In this document: piece after piece, positions 34,486-46,819 of the stretch
Layout: every line of letters begins with the position of its first letter
Position numbering within the stretch: the stretch's first letter is position 1
Assembly (NCBI RefSeq): GCF_032854445.1
Contig: NC_088299.1
Coordinates: forward strand, 10,035,608 to 10,099,607
Reading direction: 5' to 3'
Length of the DNA: 64,000 bases
DNA from: Liolophura sinensis
Lineage: Eukaryota; Mollusca; Polyplacophora; Chitonida; Chitonidae
Translations under genes and position numbers: made by a program
The notes under the pieces: generated by a model
Databases searched by the model: none
What the model was told of the DNA's origin: nothing
What the model saw: the letters and a program-made list of their open reading frames with translations, nothing else

Positions 34486-36350
34486 TCTTTAAATCTTTTG
34501 CTAAAATCCAGTTTCTGTTTTGCATCAATTATTTGGTTTGCTGTGACCTAACTGTTGTTAGAGCTACCTCCATATACACTCACAGGACATATAAGACTAC
34601 AACACAGAGCACTGGCGAAATCCAGCCACTTTTCAGTTTATTTCTCGCGGTTTGGAATTTATTCGAACTGCCCATGTATGTATTCCAACGTACACACGCC
34701 CTGTCACAATGACTTATGCAGAAATAAAAAGAAGGTTTAAAAATGCAGTGGTGGTAGTTGCAAATGATAAACGTCACCGGATAAACTTACTCAAGATGCT
34801 ATGATTTCGTCACATTTAATATACGATTACCTTAAACTGTATCATCAACGTCTTGACATTGTAGGATCGCTGCGTTGAAAGAAAGACCAAAGAGACTAGT
34901 GACAGTAACTCTGACATATGATCAACATGAATCTCAAAGTTCAAACATGATCTTTCTTCCTTCGTTGAGTTTTTACACCAAGTTTAAAGAATGTTTTTCT
35001 AAACTTGATGGGTGTGAGGTTGCAAATGGATGCTGAAACTAGCTTGCAGGAAACCACGGCATTAGGGGGGGGGGGGGGGCACATCACCACTTTTTCCGGA
35101 TAGACCCTGGAACAGTTGGTTTAAAGCTGCCAAGGTTGTGGTCATGAGGAAAACGGGTAAGTCAAATGTCGATCAGCTACTGGAGAACATAGATTGTGTT
35201 TTGTCGTTTCTATAATTTAAATTTATATGTAGGCCTATCACTATATTTACATATTTTATATGTAAACTTTATAAAAGCTCTTGAATGTAATCAGTATTAT
35301 AAAACATCTGTGTTGTTTTCTTTAATATATCACGTAGTCATTTTGAAACATTCTTTTTGTGCTCCTGATGCTGTACAGGAACTTGGTAAGTTATCGCCAT
35401 AGTTACAAGTTACCACTTCCGGATGAGACTTGATATACACGTGGCTCAAGCAGAAGACGTGATGGCTATAAGAGCACTGGTTAATCCGGCAAGAAGGCAC
35501 CCACTGGTGTTATTAGCCACCGTCCAACTTCTGCCGCCTTCTCCCCGTGAGGGAGACAACGGAGCGACTCTCCAAGAACACCTTCTGTCGACTCACGCAA
35601 CAAAGAGCGCCAGTGCTAAAAGTTTATATTGGAGCCGTTGTTGGCGAACCCTGCAAATCCCTTTAACCTTTGACTAGGTCGCCATTTTTAGCGGACTGCC
35701 GCTCGAGCACGCCGGACGGTACCGCGACTGCAGAGAATAGCCAAAGAAAACACACTTAACCATATTGCGATCGTGTGCTGGTAAAATAGTGTCTTCGACT
35801 CAGCTGTAGGGTAATTCTCCTGGCACTGGATGCAGGATTTGGACTTTCTAAAGGGTTTAAATCTATCAATTGAAGTGTCTTCTCCTATATATCGGCATGT
35901 CATGTAACGGGACTGGGTGCTCTCGATGTAGCTATGCTAATTCTAGGCAGAGAATATCTTAATACCATTCTACATGAGAAGTTTGTAGAATTTATATAAA
36001 GACGTTTACTTGTCCTTAAAACGTTACGAGTTATATGAGCTTCTTTTAATTAATACCCTGTTTAATATTCATTAAATTAAACAGTGTATAAACAATATGT
36101 ATCTGTGATTTGTAATTTTGTTCTTATAAACCAATATATAATCATGCATTAAGAGCCAAATTTATTTCTGTGTTATAATAATTTCAGAACTGGCTCTAAT
36201 TTTCCCGTAACTTTTACGTAACTGAACAAAATTAATTCTTTGGTTTCACGGACATATATAACACATGTTTTAACGGAAATAGAAATAAAGACCTTTAACA
36301 CAGCGCCATGTAGGATCATTTCATATCCGGTACAGCAATTATACCATTGT
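34486..36350. other. Non-coding stretch
   Basis: G-run at about 35047-35060. 35420-35760 is richer in G+C with a family-less 84-residue frame. A T-box half-site-like GGTGTGA is near 35011. No exon recognised. Confidence 0.3.
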
Positions 36351-36760
36351 ATTTTATCCATTACCACTGCATACTATCCAGTACCACTGCAAGTTATCCA
36401 GTACCATTACCTGTTATCCAGTAGACCTACCATTGCGTGTTATCCAGTACCATTACATATTATCTAGTAGACCTACCAATGTGTGTTTTCCAGTACCATT
36501 GCGTATTATCCAGTAGACCTACCATTGCGTGTTTTCCAGTACCATTGCGTATTATCCAGTAGACCTACCATTGCGTGTTATCCAGTACCATTACATATTA
36601 TCCAGTAGACCTACCAATGCGTGTTTTCCAGTACCATTGCATATTATCCAGTAGACCTACCAATGCGTGTTTTCGAGTACCATTGCGTATTATCCAGTAG
36701 ACCTGCCATTGCGTGTTTTCCAGTACCATTGCATATTATCCGGTACAATTGCATGATATC
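36351..36760. repeat. 46-bp minisatellite of two unequal half-units
   Basis: Each unit joins a 20-bp half CAGTACCATTGCGTATTATC and a 26-bp half starting CAGTAGACCTACCATTGCGT. About seven to eight units, most regular between about 36440 and 36720. The 26-bp half looks like the 20-bp half with a 6-bp insertion. Confidence 0.9.
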
Positions 36761-36794
36761 AAAGATTCAGTATTTCAGTTGTGCCATTGATGAA

Positions 36795-36945
36795 AAGTAC
36801 AAAGCGTCAGTCTTTGCCTTTGTTCCTTTGTGCGTTATTCAGTACAAAGTTTCAGTCTTTGCAATTGTTCCAGTGTACGTTATACAGTACAAAGTTTCAG
36901 CCTTTGCAATTGTGAAATTGTGTGTTGTATTCACTAAGCGTATAT
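36795..36945. repeat. 45-bp tandem repeat, three copies
   Basis: Each copy starts GTACAAAG(C/T)(G/T)TCAG and includes CTTTGCAATTG and a GTGCGTTAT-like end. The GTACC/ATTG/GTTAT blocks echo the neighbouring 46-bp array, so it may be a diverged relative. Confidence 0.75.
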
Positions 36946-37949
36946 AAAGTCTTTTATTTGTGCCATTGCATGTCATTCAGTGTCCGTACAAACCTTCAGT
37001 CTTTCATTAAAGTCATTGCATCTTATACAGTATATAGTTTCAGCCTGTGTTATGTTATACTGTAATAGTAGACCTTGAAAGCGTCGATCTTTCCAGTTGT
37101 GGCTTTACATGTCATCCAAGGCATATAAAACATGAAGGGTGTAAGAATCGCTTTAACTCGTTTCATGTGTATTTGTGTATTTCATCTCGTAAATTCGTAA
37201 AGTTTGGTTCTCACAATATCATCACATATTTGGAAATTTTTGTTTATGGAAAATTAATTTAGTACTGAGTTATATAAATGTCAATGGCTTCTTTACCATT
37301 TTTAGAAACAGATCGTGGAGAAAAGATTCAGAACTGAAATACTGCAGTCAGTGTCTGTTGCCAGCGGAACTAATGTATCATTGAAGATTGCGGTTGTCCT
37401 TCATAAAGCTATTACGAGGATAGCTTAATGGCCGAAATTGATTCGAAGGACATCACTCAAAAACCTCGAACTCCTGTATTTCACTTACTTGCCAAGTTGC
37501 GACTTGGGCAATTTTTCTCTGTAATTTTATTTTCGAGGGGTATTATCTTATCTTATTAAGGATCGTTACCATCTTAAGTAATGAAGAAATGCCGGCTGAT
37601 CTAATTTCCGCAAATGAACAAAGACAAGTCCCAGAGGATCACGCAAAATCACGGCCGAAGTGCGACAGCGATCTGGTGTCTATTTCTAGCTGATCTCTTC
37701 GCTCCTAGAATCTCACAGACAAACCTTATATCAAGTGTTACGGGCTAATCGTGTTTGTCATGTTACACTTCGATCCATGCTCAAGCCAATTGCCTGTCCT
37801 CAGTTCACTAAAGTAACCAAATTCCACTACCATATCGTCAGTTATTCTCTGTTACATCTCAATAGCTGTATAACTCAAAGATATTTACGACTAATTTCCG
37901 TCCTTGCTTCAGACTTCTCCTGAAGATGAACATTCCAATTCAATATTGC
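36946..37949. other. Non-coding stretch
   Basis: Weak echoes of the 45-bp unit to about 37045 (TTTCAG, CATTGCAT blocks), then nothing recognised. Confidence 0.35.
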
Positions 37950-38377
37950 ACTGCTTTGTGGTAAGTCATTTTACTAGCTTGACTATAATACTGTAGTACA
38001 CAAAGTGATAGAGATATTTACTAATACAGACTGCTTTGTGACAGGTCATTGTACTAACTTGACTATAATACTGTAGTACATGTACCACAAAGTGATAGAG
38101 ATATTTACTAATACAGACTGCTTTGTGATAGATCATTGTACTAACTTCACTATAATACCGTACTACATGTACATCAAACGGATAGAGATATTTACTAATA
38201 CAGACTGCTGTGTGATAGCTCATTGTACTAACTTGACTATAGTACCGTACTACATGTACATCAAACGGATAGAGATATTTACTAATACAGACTGCTTTGT
38301 GATAGGTCATTATACTAACTTGACTATAGTACCGTACTACATGTACATCAAACGGATAAGGATATTTACTAATATAC
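37950..38377. repeat. 87-bp tandem repeat, five copies
   Basis: Copies start at 37950 (80 bp), 38030, 38117, 38204 and 38291. Each opens ACTGCTTTGTGATAGGTCAT and closes GAGATATTTACTAATACAG. 87 is a multiple of three, so frames stay open on both strands (37966-38379 minus, 38080-38409 plus), with no protein family recognised. Confidence 0.95.
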
Positions 38378-38415
38378 ATTGTTTCATTATAATTTTTTTA
38401 CAGTCATAGTTATTT

Positions 38416-38541
38416 GTTTATTTATTTATTTATTCATATTTCATTTATACGACGGCAGCCAGCATTATGGTGGGAGGAAACCAGGCAGACCTGGTTGCTC
38501 GCAGACCTTCCCACGTAAGGCCGTAGAGGAAGCCAGCATGA
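38416..38541 (-). mobile_element. SINE family A, internally deleted
   Basis: TTTATTTATTTATTCATATTT joins directly to the ACGACGGCAGCCAGC body; GGTTGCTCGCAGACCTTCCC and GGAAGCCAGCATGA follow. CATAGTTATTT (38405-38415) and CATAGTTGTTT (38542-38552) look like target duplications with one change. Confidence 0.85.
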
Positions 38542-38552
38542 CATAGTTGTTT

Positions 38553-39640
38553 AGTTATAACGTATACATGGTAAAACGACGTGAAATGGATAGTCTAAGA
38601 AAAAACAATGTATCGCCTGAATAAGACGACAATATGGATCTATAAGGCCGTTTTAATCACCCACCCATAAAATCGATTCCCATCGCATAAATTATAACTC
38701 AGTGAGCATGTCGTTAAACTACGATCAAATGAATACACATAATCATACTGTATTTTGTTAATAGATCGCCTGCGAACTAACATATGATTTTATTTTCGCA
38801 TTTGGCTGGGAAAGACATTATATATACGTACGAATATACACATGTACGAAGTGTTTAAGAAATTTTTCCTTTCTGCGAGCAACCAAGTCAAATACTAATA
38901 ATGACGACCAATGTCTAGTTACAGCCTTTCTGATATTAAACGGATTAAATAGATGGGAAGAAACGCAAGCCTTTGGGACCTCAAATTCACACTTCATGAG
39001 GAGTATGATTGCAGATTATTAACAAGGGTTAAGCGTGTTCAATGGAAAATTTCACGCCCAACAGACAGGGACGAAGTCTGCATTACTCCTCTGTCCTCAG
39101 TTAGTCACCGATTGTTGCCCGTCTCAGTCTTTGTTAAGATCAGCGCTATCCAGAAGTCCACGATGTCGTTTGTCGAAGTCATCATTACGGAACAAATTCG
39201 ATTCCTTGTTCCAAGCGCTCATGCAACAAAAGGCCTTCGCGGTGTCAGAGTTGATATGAAATTCGCCACGTTTGAGGTTGCGACCGTATGCCGAACTATA
39301 CTGAGACAAAGTGACCTGTGATCGCCATCTTTATACAGAATCATGGGACAAAACTAATTAGCCAGTAGAAAATGAGAGATTTTATTTCCTCCTCAAGCGA
39401 TGGTTTCACGCTCTGGATCTTGACACCGTATAATCAAATAGGCTTTTTCAAGCACTGATGAGTTATAAAAAACGAACAAAACAGAACACATAATTAACCT
39501 CAATCAAAATAATATATTTTTCACATATATTAAGACATATATGTCTCACCGAAAATGCTTCATAATTTGTTCAACTTTGAACTACACGTATACTTAGGTA
39601 AAAAGCTGATTGTCCTGATATGGAGCACAGGTGTAAAAAA
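38553..39640. other. Non-coding stretch
   Basis: The open frame 38953-39321 (122 aa) has no recognisable family. The palindrome GACATATATGTC is at about 39532. Otherwise nothing. Confidence 0.35.
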
Positions 39641-39753
39641 AAAAACAACAAGGAAACCTTCTCAAATTTCCACATAGTTGTGCTCCAGCTGCAGTTCGAA
39701 ATTACATTTGGAATACAACGAAGCAGAAATTTGAGAAGATTTCCTTGTTTTTT
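39641..39753. mobile_element. Hairpin/TIR element with ~28-bp arms
   Basis: The left arm ACAACAAGGAAACCTTCTCA plus AATTTCC is mirrored by GAAATTTGAGAAGATTTCCT TGTT on the right with two to three changes. The loop is ~55 bp. A-runs and T-runs bound both arms. Confidence 0.55.
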
Positions 39754-39855
39754 TCTTGTAGCTACACTTATATAATCTACAAAGAAGACAAGAGAAAATA
39801 AAAATTAAATAAACTGGATTTCCCATCTCTGCATTATTCTTGCAGAATTACGATG

Positions 39856-39920
39856 AAACAAAGTATTGTTTAAGAAACAAAGTATTGCTTAAGAAACAAA
39901 GTATTGTTTAAGAAACAAAA
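39856..39920. repeat. 20-bp tandem repeat, three copies
   Basis: AACAAAGTATTGTTTAAGA repeated with one T/C change. Confidence 0.85.
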
Positions 39921-40139
39921 CGGAGTTATAAAAGAGTACATATCCATGCGCAATTATGGACATACGTAAGTTGAACATTTCATTGACAAAGCAATCTTTT
40001 TTCTAGACGTCAAACAAGTAGCCTACGGTAGGTTGCCGAATCGTTAAAGGTTCATTTGTAAACCAATATTGTTATTTTCGGGTAACTAGACCCTTCATTT
40101 TTCGAACATAAACTGTGTCTTCACAATATAGCCTTTGAT

Positions 40140-40180
40140 TTTCAGTTCTTGAGTATGGCGTTAGGCAAGAATCAAAATAA
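40140..40180 (+). mobile_element. SINE tail fragment
   Basis: TTCTTGAGTATGGCGTTAGG then CAAGAATCAAAATAAA, as at 26765-26818. Confidence 0.45.
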
Positions 40181-41464
40181 ATTTAACCCGAGGTTTAGCA
40201 CCTCTGTCTGTGAGGCAATAACATTGTATGTGTGAGGTAGAGGATAACTCAGGCAACGACTTGCGCTGTCATCGTGATAAATTACACTCTCCTCCTCTTC
40301 TGTGAAAAGTATGTTTGCTTACAGTTGTATTAGAGTTCGTTTCATTTACGTAGACGAGAATAAATCTGGGATTCCGCGTTACTTACACAGAGCAAGGGGA
40401 AGGGTTCACAGTTATGGTTTTAATGCACAGTAGATATGTAGATGGGAAGTAGATATGATTTTAATGCACAAGGGCTTTACTATATGTCTCTCAAACATGG
40501 TTTGCATTGGTGGCTCCTGTTATTTGTTAACGTAGGTTTTCCTTTACATAAAAATTATATGTGCTGATCATTTAATGTCTTACTTATATTTTGGATATTG
40601 TGCATGTATTATATTTACAGTTATTGGGGGGAATGATTATGGATTAGCGACACCACTGATATCGGCAAGGCACGCTTAAAATAGTACATATAGAATAGCT
40701 CACACAATATTTAATGTGTCAACGAAATAAATATTTCTTACATAAAACTAATATAATAGTTCTTTTATAGAATGGTATTGAGAGGTTCTCGTGCAGTACT
40801 TTATTGGAATTTCGCATGAAAAAGTTCGTTATAGAGTCTGAATGTAAAATCAGGCGACTTTAATATACTGCCTTCTTCTGCCTACTATTACTGACCAACA
40901 CATTGCAGCCATGCCTAGGAAGTAACCCTGTGTTCCTTAGATTAGTTCTGTTTGTCCAGTTTCCCCGATGACCAACTGTATAAGCTGTAGGCCTATATAT
41001 ACGGCCAATAGACTCCACACTGTGTTCCATTGATGCTACTTAACTTCTCAGCACGCTTCAAGATAGATATCAATATAAACTAAAACACAAGGGGTTACTG
41101 GGAGCCATTGGTGTTATCGTGGTACGATCACCGGGTCAATTTCCACAGCCATCCTGGCGGAGAGACGGCTACTCAACAATCCGCCATGTTTCACCCGATT
41201 CCGAAGGCAAATGTTTAGGCAACCTGTCAGAAGCACTTGACTTCGTCAGTCTGTGATTGGCTAAGCGACATCAGGACGACTATATGGGCTAATAGAGATA
41301 TTACACAGAGATATTTATATTACAAATACAATATGTTCCTTGTGTCTCTATATGTTATACTCTATAATACCCTCACTCTTGCCATAACTATAAAACGAAT
41401 GAAACAAGTTACAGGATGGAATTCTGAAGCTGGTTGTTTCAAATTATTTTACATCTCATAGTAT
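40181..41464. other. Non-coding stretch
   Basis: TATGGTTTTAATGCACA and AGATATGATTTTAATGCACA near 40413 and 40453 are a small duplication. No exon recognised. Confidence 0.35.
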
Positions 41465-41582
41465 ATATTTATTTATTTGATTGGTATTTTACGATGGTAG
41501 CCAGCATTATGGGGGGAAGAAACCGGGCAGAACCAGGGAGAAACCCACGATCATCCGCATGTTGCTGACAGACCCCACGTAC
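41465..41582 (-). mobile_element. SINE family A, internally deleted
   Basis: TATTTATTTGATTGGTATTT, ACGATGGTAGCCAGCATTAT, GAAACCGGGCAGAACC, ending GACCCCACGTAC. It lacks the TATTTCACTTATACG part. Confidence 0.85.
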
Positions 41583-41661
41583 CTCATGGTGCATATGTAT
41601 GACTAAACATATAGCCTTTATATAGTTTTAAAGCAGGTCAAAGATGGAGAACCTGTTAGTA

Positions 41662-41762
41662 TTTATTTATATTATCTGATTGTATCTGATTGGGCAGAGC
41701 CCGGTGGAAACCTACGACCTGGGAGACCTTTTCACGTATGGCCGGAGAGGAAGCCAGCATGA
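41662..41762 (-). mobile_element. SINE family A, truncated and internally deleted, exact target duplications
   Basis: TTTATTTAT, then GGGCAGAGCCCGGTGGAAAC, GACCTTTTCACGTATGGCCG and GGAAGCCAGCATG. AACCTGTTAGTA flanks both sides exactly (41650-41661, 41763-41774). Confidence 0.88.
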
Positions 41763-41774
41763 AACCTGTTAGTA

Positions 41775-44000
41775 AGTCCAAAGCTCATATTTTTCAGTAA
41801 AACTGAAATTAAGACCAGCCCACCCTTTTCTCAATAAGGCGTCAAATACAAGAGACTATTGCAGTCCTTTGACATGGAAGCCATACGTGGGTTTAAAACC
41901 AGGATGGTCTAGTGTTTTTGTCATGAATACCTGTCTAGGTACAATGTTCTCACTTGGATCCTGCTCGACTCCCCGCTCACGCTCCCGCGCGAGTAAACCA
42001 ATCAAATACGATATAGGGAAAATGTAGGACAGATGCGGCCAACCAAATGTGGCCAACCAAATGTTTTTCTTTTTCCACGTTCCACTTTAAAACACATAAG
42101 AACCAAAACGGGCAAATTCACACTAGTAGCGATATCGATGTTGTTTGCATTCGTGAATGCAGACTCCTTGGTAAGTGGATGTTAAACATGTCCAAAATTT
42201 GACCCACCTACATAAAAAAATATTCTGCTTAATTAAGTTTTTATACTTTATACAGTGTAGAATTATATTTGTGGATGTTTGTCGCATAAAAGGATGTTCC
42301 TGGATATACAGACCCCATTGAATGGAAGGCATTTCCGCAGACGTGTGGACCTGTCCCCTCAACACAAAGCAGCTGGAAGCGACTAATAGTGTTGCGTTTT
42401 TCCCGGAGCCAAGACTGTTAACGTGTTTGTATACATTCAATTGTAACATATATACATCCAATTATAACAGTTGTCTATAATCAAATATACGCCCAACATC
42501 AGCGTGGAGAGAGCGTGTCAGTAATAGGGCAGTGGCACCGTTACTGCCAACAATATGACCCTGCAACACTTTTGTCCAGTCTCAACAGGAACAGTCATTT
42601 CAGAGCAATGTGGGCCCTCAGGACACAGAAACAGAAAGTATGTAGTTTTCTATGCACGATTAAAACTATCATGTAAATTATACGAAAATATAAAAAAAAA
42701 CAACAATTTAGTGTGTAAGAAATGCTGGCGGAAAAACAAGTAACTAACAAGTACGGGATGGAGACATCTAATTTTGTGAATTAAAATTTAGCAGACAGAA
42801 TTAATTATACATTACCATTTATTAAGTGACAATAATATTATAGAATTTAACCATATGCTTTTGATTATCTTCATATTTTAAGTTTTAAAGCTAGGTAAGT
42901 TTCTTTGGCTAAACCTTGTTCACAATTACATCCATCGAGCGTGCGAGAGTTCTGAGAAAATCTCATTTTTCGCTGTGATCGGAGTCTCGATATGACGGCA
43001 TCTCCATTTGTATTTCAATTTAACGCGTATTACAGGACTCAATGAGCACGTGGTCAGTCCGGCAGAAATCGCTGTCCGGAAAAACCCATCAAAACGTTGC
43101 CAGATTTCTGCGTCAAATCCAGCGATTTCATTCCCCTCTGAAATTCCGGCAAGTCAGCAAGAAAATTAACACTGGTATCGGTGTTGGGATCGTAGAACGG
43201 ACGGCAGACGATCATAAACCTGACGCCTTACACTCATTAATGTGCCAAACTGTATTGAGACATCCAAGTTTCCGAAGTGTAATGTCAATTCGAACAGTTC
43301 GCTGCTTTCTCGCCGTTTTGCTCATTTTCTGATCACTGGATTTTGCCTGTATGACGGATCGCACAGAGAGACATTACTAGACGGGAAAGATTGCCTTATC
43401 AAAATAATAGTCCTCCCGTAACGACCTCGTTCACAGAATTGCAACTTGTAACTTATTGACTTCGGTTAGTCGGAGCATGCAGGACATATGTGGGTGAAGA
43501 TAATGCCCAAATATGGTTGTCTCTGTCCCAAGGGAGACCGGTTCCACACCACGGGGATAACGGACGCTGATATTCAGAACGACGCTCGCACGATGATTTA
43601 GCGATAGATTGATAGTTTGTAAATCTGTTCGAGAACTGTGCAATTTCTCGTCGACCCAGAAGAGCAGTGACCAAAACTGACCAGGCTTGACCTGTTGGTT
43701 TGGCCCGTTGTCCGCTGTCCATTCCACAGAAACAATGATCACTCATCTAACTATCAGCTTGATCATTGGCCGCTTACTCGGTTAGTCCCCACACGACCTG
43801 ACGAGATACCGTCATGGCGGAGACAGCGGATATAGATAATTCTACAGTATCCTATACACATCTTGATGAAATTTACACGACATGTAAGATTCACGCCTAA
43901 AGAGTCTCCTTGTGACAGCATGCAGCGGGAGTTTAGTGAATTTAAGTTCATCTTTTGTGTTCAGTGATTTTAATTTTGTCTTTCTTAGGTATATACCAAT
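41775..44000. other. Non-coding stretch
   Basis: A short duplication CGGCCAACCAAATG/TGGCCAACCAAATG lies at 42035-42062. 43040-43340 and 43470-43800 are somewhat richer in G+C with family-less frames. No exon recognised. Confidence 0.3.
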
Positions 44001-44098
44001 GTTTTTCACTATGACACTACTGGAATTAATTATTTGCTTTATGTTGCTAGCTTTTCTATAACGGTGTTATTCACTATCACACAACTGGAACTAATGGC
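44001..44098. repeat. 65-bp direct duplication
   Basis: GTTTTTCACTATGACACTAC TGGAATTAAT at 44001 recurs as GTTATTCACTATCACACAAC TGGAACTAAT at 44066. Confidence 0.6.
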
Positions 44099-44440
44099 AG
44101 GGTTTACTCAATCAATATTTCATGTAGAAAGAAAGAAATAACTTGTTTAAGAGATTTTCATTTGTTTCTTTATTATTTAGATAAAGATTCATTCGTGCTT
44201 GCACTATCACGCCACAAAAAATGGTTCGCTTTACGTTTGGCTCATGTATCATGATTACTTATCAAGTAATTCGAAGTGCAGAATGGGTTTTGCTAATTTT
44301 CACGTGAATCAACACTGGTAAGTGTTATATATATATCTATAGTCTATTTCTTTTAACCAGTCCCTATAGCCTATATTCAGTTATCTGTAAAATCAGTCAT
44401 ACTCGGTACCAAAATTGCCTTTCGTTAGTAACACGTGACA
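44099..44440. other. AT-rich non-coding stretch
   Basis: Nothing recognised. Confidence 0.4.
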
Positions 44441-44449
44441 TCAAAAGCT

Positions 44450-44662
44450 ATACCACTAATGCGGGTGCCGTGAGTTAAAGTCTAGCTCATACTGGCTTCC
44501 TCTCCGGCCATACCTGGGAAGGTCTGCCAGCAATCTGTGGATGGTCGTGGGTTTGCCCCGGGCTCTGTCCTGTTTCCTAACATCATGATGCTGGCTGCCG
44601 TCGTATGAGTGACATATTCTTGAATACGGCGTAAAACACTAATGAAATAAATACATAAATAA
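44450..44662 (+). mobile_element. SINE family A, 5'-truncated with target duplications
   Basis: Starts ACCACTAATGCGGGTGCCG, keeps GCTCATACTGGCTTCCTCTC, GGATGGTCGTGGGTTTGCCC and AATGAAATAAATACATAAAT. TCAAAAGCT lies at 44441-44449 and 44664-44672, exact. Confidence 0.9.
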
Positions 44663-44672
44663 ATCAAAAGCT

Positions 44673-45299
44673 CTACACATTGATATGCTGTACGTTTATA
44701 TTATTGGCAGGAAAGTCCAGTAATAATTCATAATGTCAAACTCCGTAAGCCTGGTTTCAGCACGAAGAACAAATTGCCTCTTGTACTAAATTATTCAAGA
44801 TCGAGTGGCATGCTGGACAATGGGCGTGGGGTGGGCACGTCGAACCAAGCTTACCCTGTTTAACATTATTAATTAGAAAAAAGTGTTCTAATTTCATTTT
44901 CTGTGCAAAAATATGGACTTCCAACATATCCATGTGTAGAGCTTGTGTGTTCTTACGTTTTACTGACTAAATGCAATTTTGGAAGCTAGTTTGACTCATT
45001 TTACAGACAACTGAATATAGGCGACTGGCTAAAAGAAACAGACTATAGTCAATGAATGTCCGAAAACTCTATGCATAAATGGTACAAGGAGTGTCCCACT
45101 CTTGTTGATGACGTCCGTGTGTTGTACAGCATTTGAACTTATAGTTCCCACCCCAATTGTTTTCAGGACGGGCCACATCAGTAAGCATTATACTATTTGG
45201 ATCATTCAACTTGATTAAGTCTTTTTATTTAGTCATCCATATCTCCTTGGATTTTTTAAACATTAAATTTAAGCTGAATTTCACATTAGAATAAAATTA
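44673..45299. other. AT-rich non-coding stretch
   Basis: Nothing recognised. Confidence 0.4.
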
Positions 45300-45455
45300 G
45301 AATATAATAAGACAGCAAAGAGTAAAGAGAGCAGAACCACAGCAGTGACGACAGTATGATAGCTGGTAAGTGGTCACACGTAACCGATGAAATACGGCCT
45401 CTTGGGAATGTATATCGGTTACTGTTTTAATTTGGCTGTTCATGTAAATGTTTCA
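45300..45455 (-). repeat. Dispersed repeat family R, copy
   Basis: Minus-strand blocks: CATTTACATGAACAG, CAAGAGGCCGTATTTCATCG, GGTTACGTGTGACCA, CCAGCTATCATACTGTCGTC, ACTGCTGTGGTTCTGCTC. Same order as at 3390-3635. Confidence 0.6.
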
Positions 45456-45703
45456 ACAGTATCAAGTTATTCGCGCTCTATAACACAATGGTTTAAGCAG
45501 AATTAGGTAAAAATATGTAGCGGTGCTAATTGCACTATATCAAACATCACTGGTCTAGAATGACTCAGAATGCTGTATTATCCTCACATTTACTGTACAA
45601 ACACATCATTCGCTTGCTTATCGAGTTTTACAAGAATGTTGTATATGACATGTTTAGGTTTTGTATGGATGAAAAGAAGATTAATGGAAGCATCGCTTAG
45701 GTC

Positions 45704-45828
45704 AATATTTTGTTTGAATGTTAAAAATGAGAGCATTGTTAAGGACAATACTTTGTTGAAATGCGAAAAATGTGAGTATTGTTTAAGATAATACTTTGTT
45801 GGAATGCTAAAAATGAGAGTATTGTTCG
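45704..45828. repeat. 43-bp tandem repeat, three copies
   Basis: Copies at 45704, 45747 and 45790: AATACTTTGTTGGAATGCTA then AAAATGAGAGTATTGTT. A family-A SINE follows at once. Confidence 0.85.
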
Positions 45829-46087
45829 ACCGAGGGGGTTAGCACGCCAGCGCGGCGAAATGACCCAGGAGCCACTTACCAAGCGGTCGCTGTGAGTTCA
45901 AATCCAGCTGATGTTGGGTTCTTCTCCGGTCGTACGTCGAAAGGTCTTGCAGCAACCTCCCGATGGTCGTGGGTTTCCCCCGCGCTCTGCCCGGTTTCCT
46001 CCTACCATATTGCTGGCAGCCGTCGTATAAGTGAAATATTCTTGAGTATCGTGTAAAACAACAATCAAACAACAAAGAAATAAATAC
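45829..46087 (+). mobile_element. SINE family A, near full length
   Basis: Diverged head GAGGGGGTTAGCACGCCAGC, body AATGACCCAGGAGCCACTTA, B-box GAGTTCAAATCCAGCTG, core GATGGTCGTGGGTTTCCCCC, tail CAACAATCAAACAACAAAG. Confidence 0.9.
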
Positions 46088-46819
46088 ATTCAATGTAATT
46101 ATAGAAATTTAAAGTTTGGAGGAAAACGTAAACAACTATATTCAAAGTAAGTTGCTGATATGTGTATGTGTTGAAAAGAAATTTTAAACGTTACAGTTAA
46201 CAATGTTAAGATGTGAGTTGAGGCAATCCCGTAATCTTTTGTATTATCTCCTTCCTTTAAGTCTGCCACTGGCACCAATAATTCTCTTTTCACAACAACA
46301 TTGCCAAATGCTTAACCCAAACTTTTCACCCTTCAGGTGGCTGTACGGGGTCAGCTTTCCTCAGTGCCAGCGAGAGTGTCTGCTGATATCCCGCTTCTTG
46401 GTCGTTACGTGATCCACTGATTAACCGGAAGGTGTACTGTATCTAGCACCTTGTTGACCCTTGCCCTTTGACCCGGCGCCCCGGTGTGTTGGTGTCGGGG
46501 TTAATGTTGCTGCTGGGCCTGTCAGGAGGTAACCTCTTTCCGCTCGGTAATTTTGCTTGGTTTGACTTCCGCTCCAGGTCAGCGGGGGCTGTGGATTGGC
46601 TGGTTCAGTGAGGGCAGCCGTATAACCAGGATAGAAAAGACTGTCCTTATGTAAGGCTAAGCTACATTTAAACATGGTCGACACACATATATTCAGCATG
46701 ACAATCATCAGCCGTAATGAACGTCCCAGGTCAATCAATAATCCCAATAAGACCAATTTCGAAAACAACTTCCAATACGAACCACAAAAAAGGATACATA
46801 GTAATAAATTAAGAGGGAG
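46088..46819. other. Non-coding stretch with G+C-richer segment
   Basis: 46430-46660 is richer in G+C. The 115-residue minus-strand frame 46421-46768 is not recognised. Confidence 0.3.

Noticed and set aside
37966-38409. Repeat proteins of 109-137 residues
   Set aside because: In-phase translation of the 87-bp tandem array on both strands.
38953-39321. 122-residue plus-strand protein
   Set aside because: No recognisable family or repeat-free homologue, and an overlapping alternative frame. Chance is likely.
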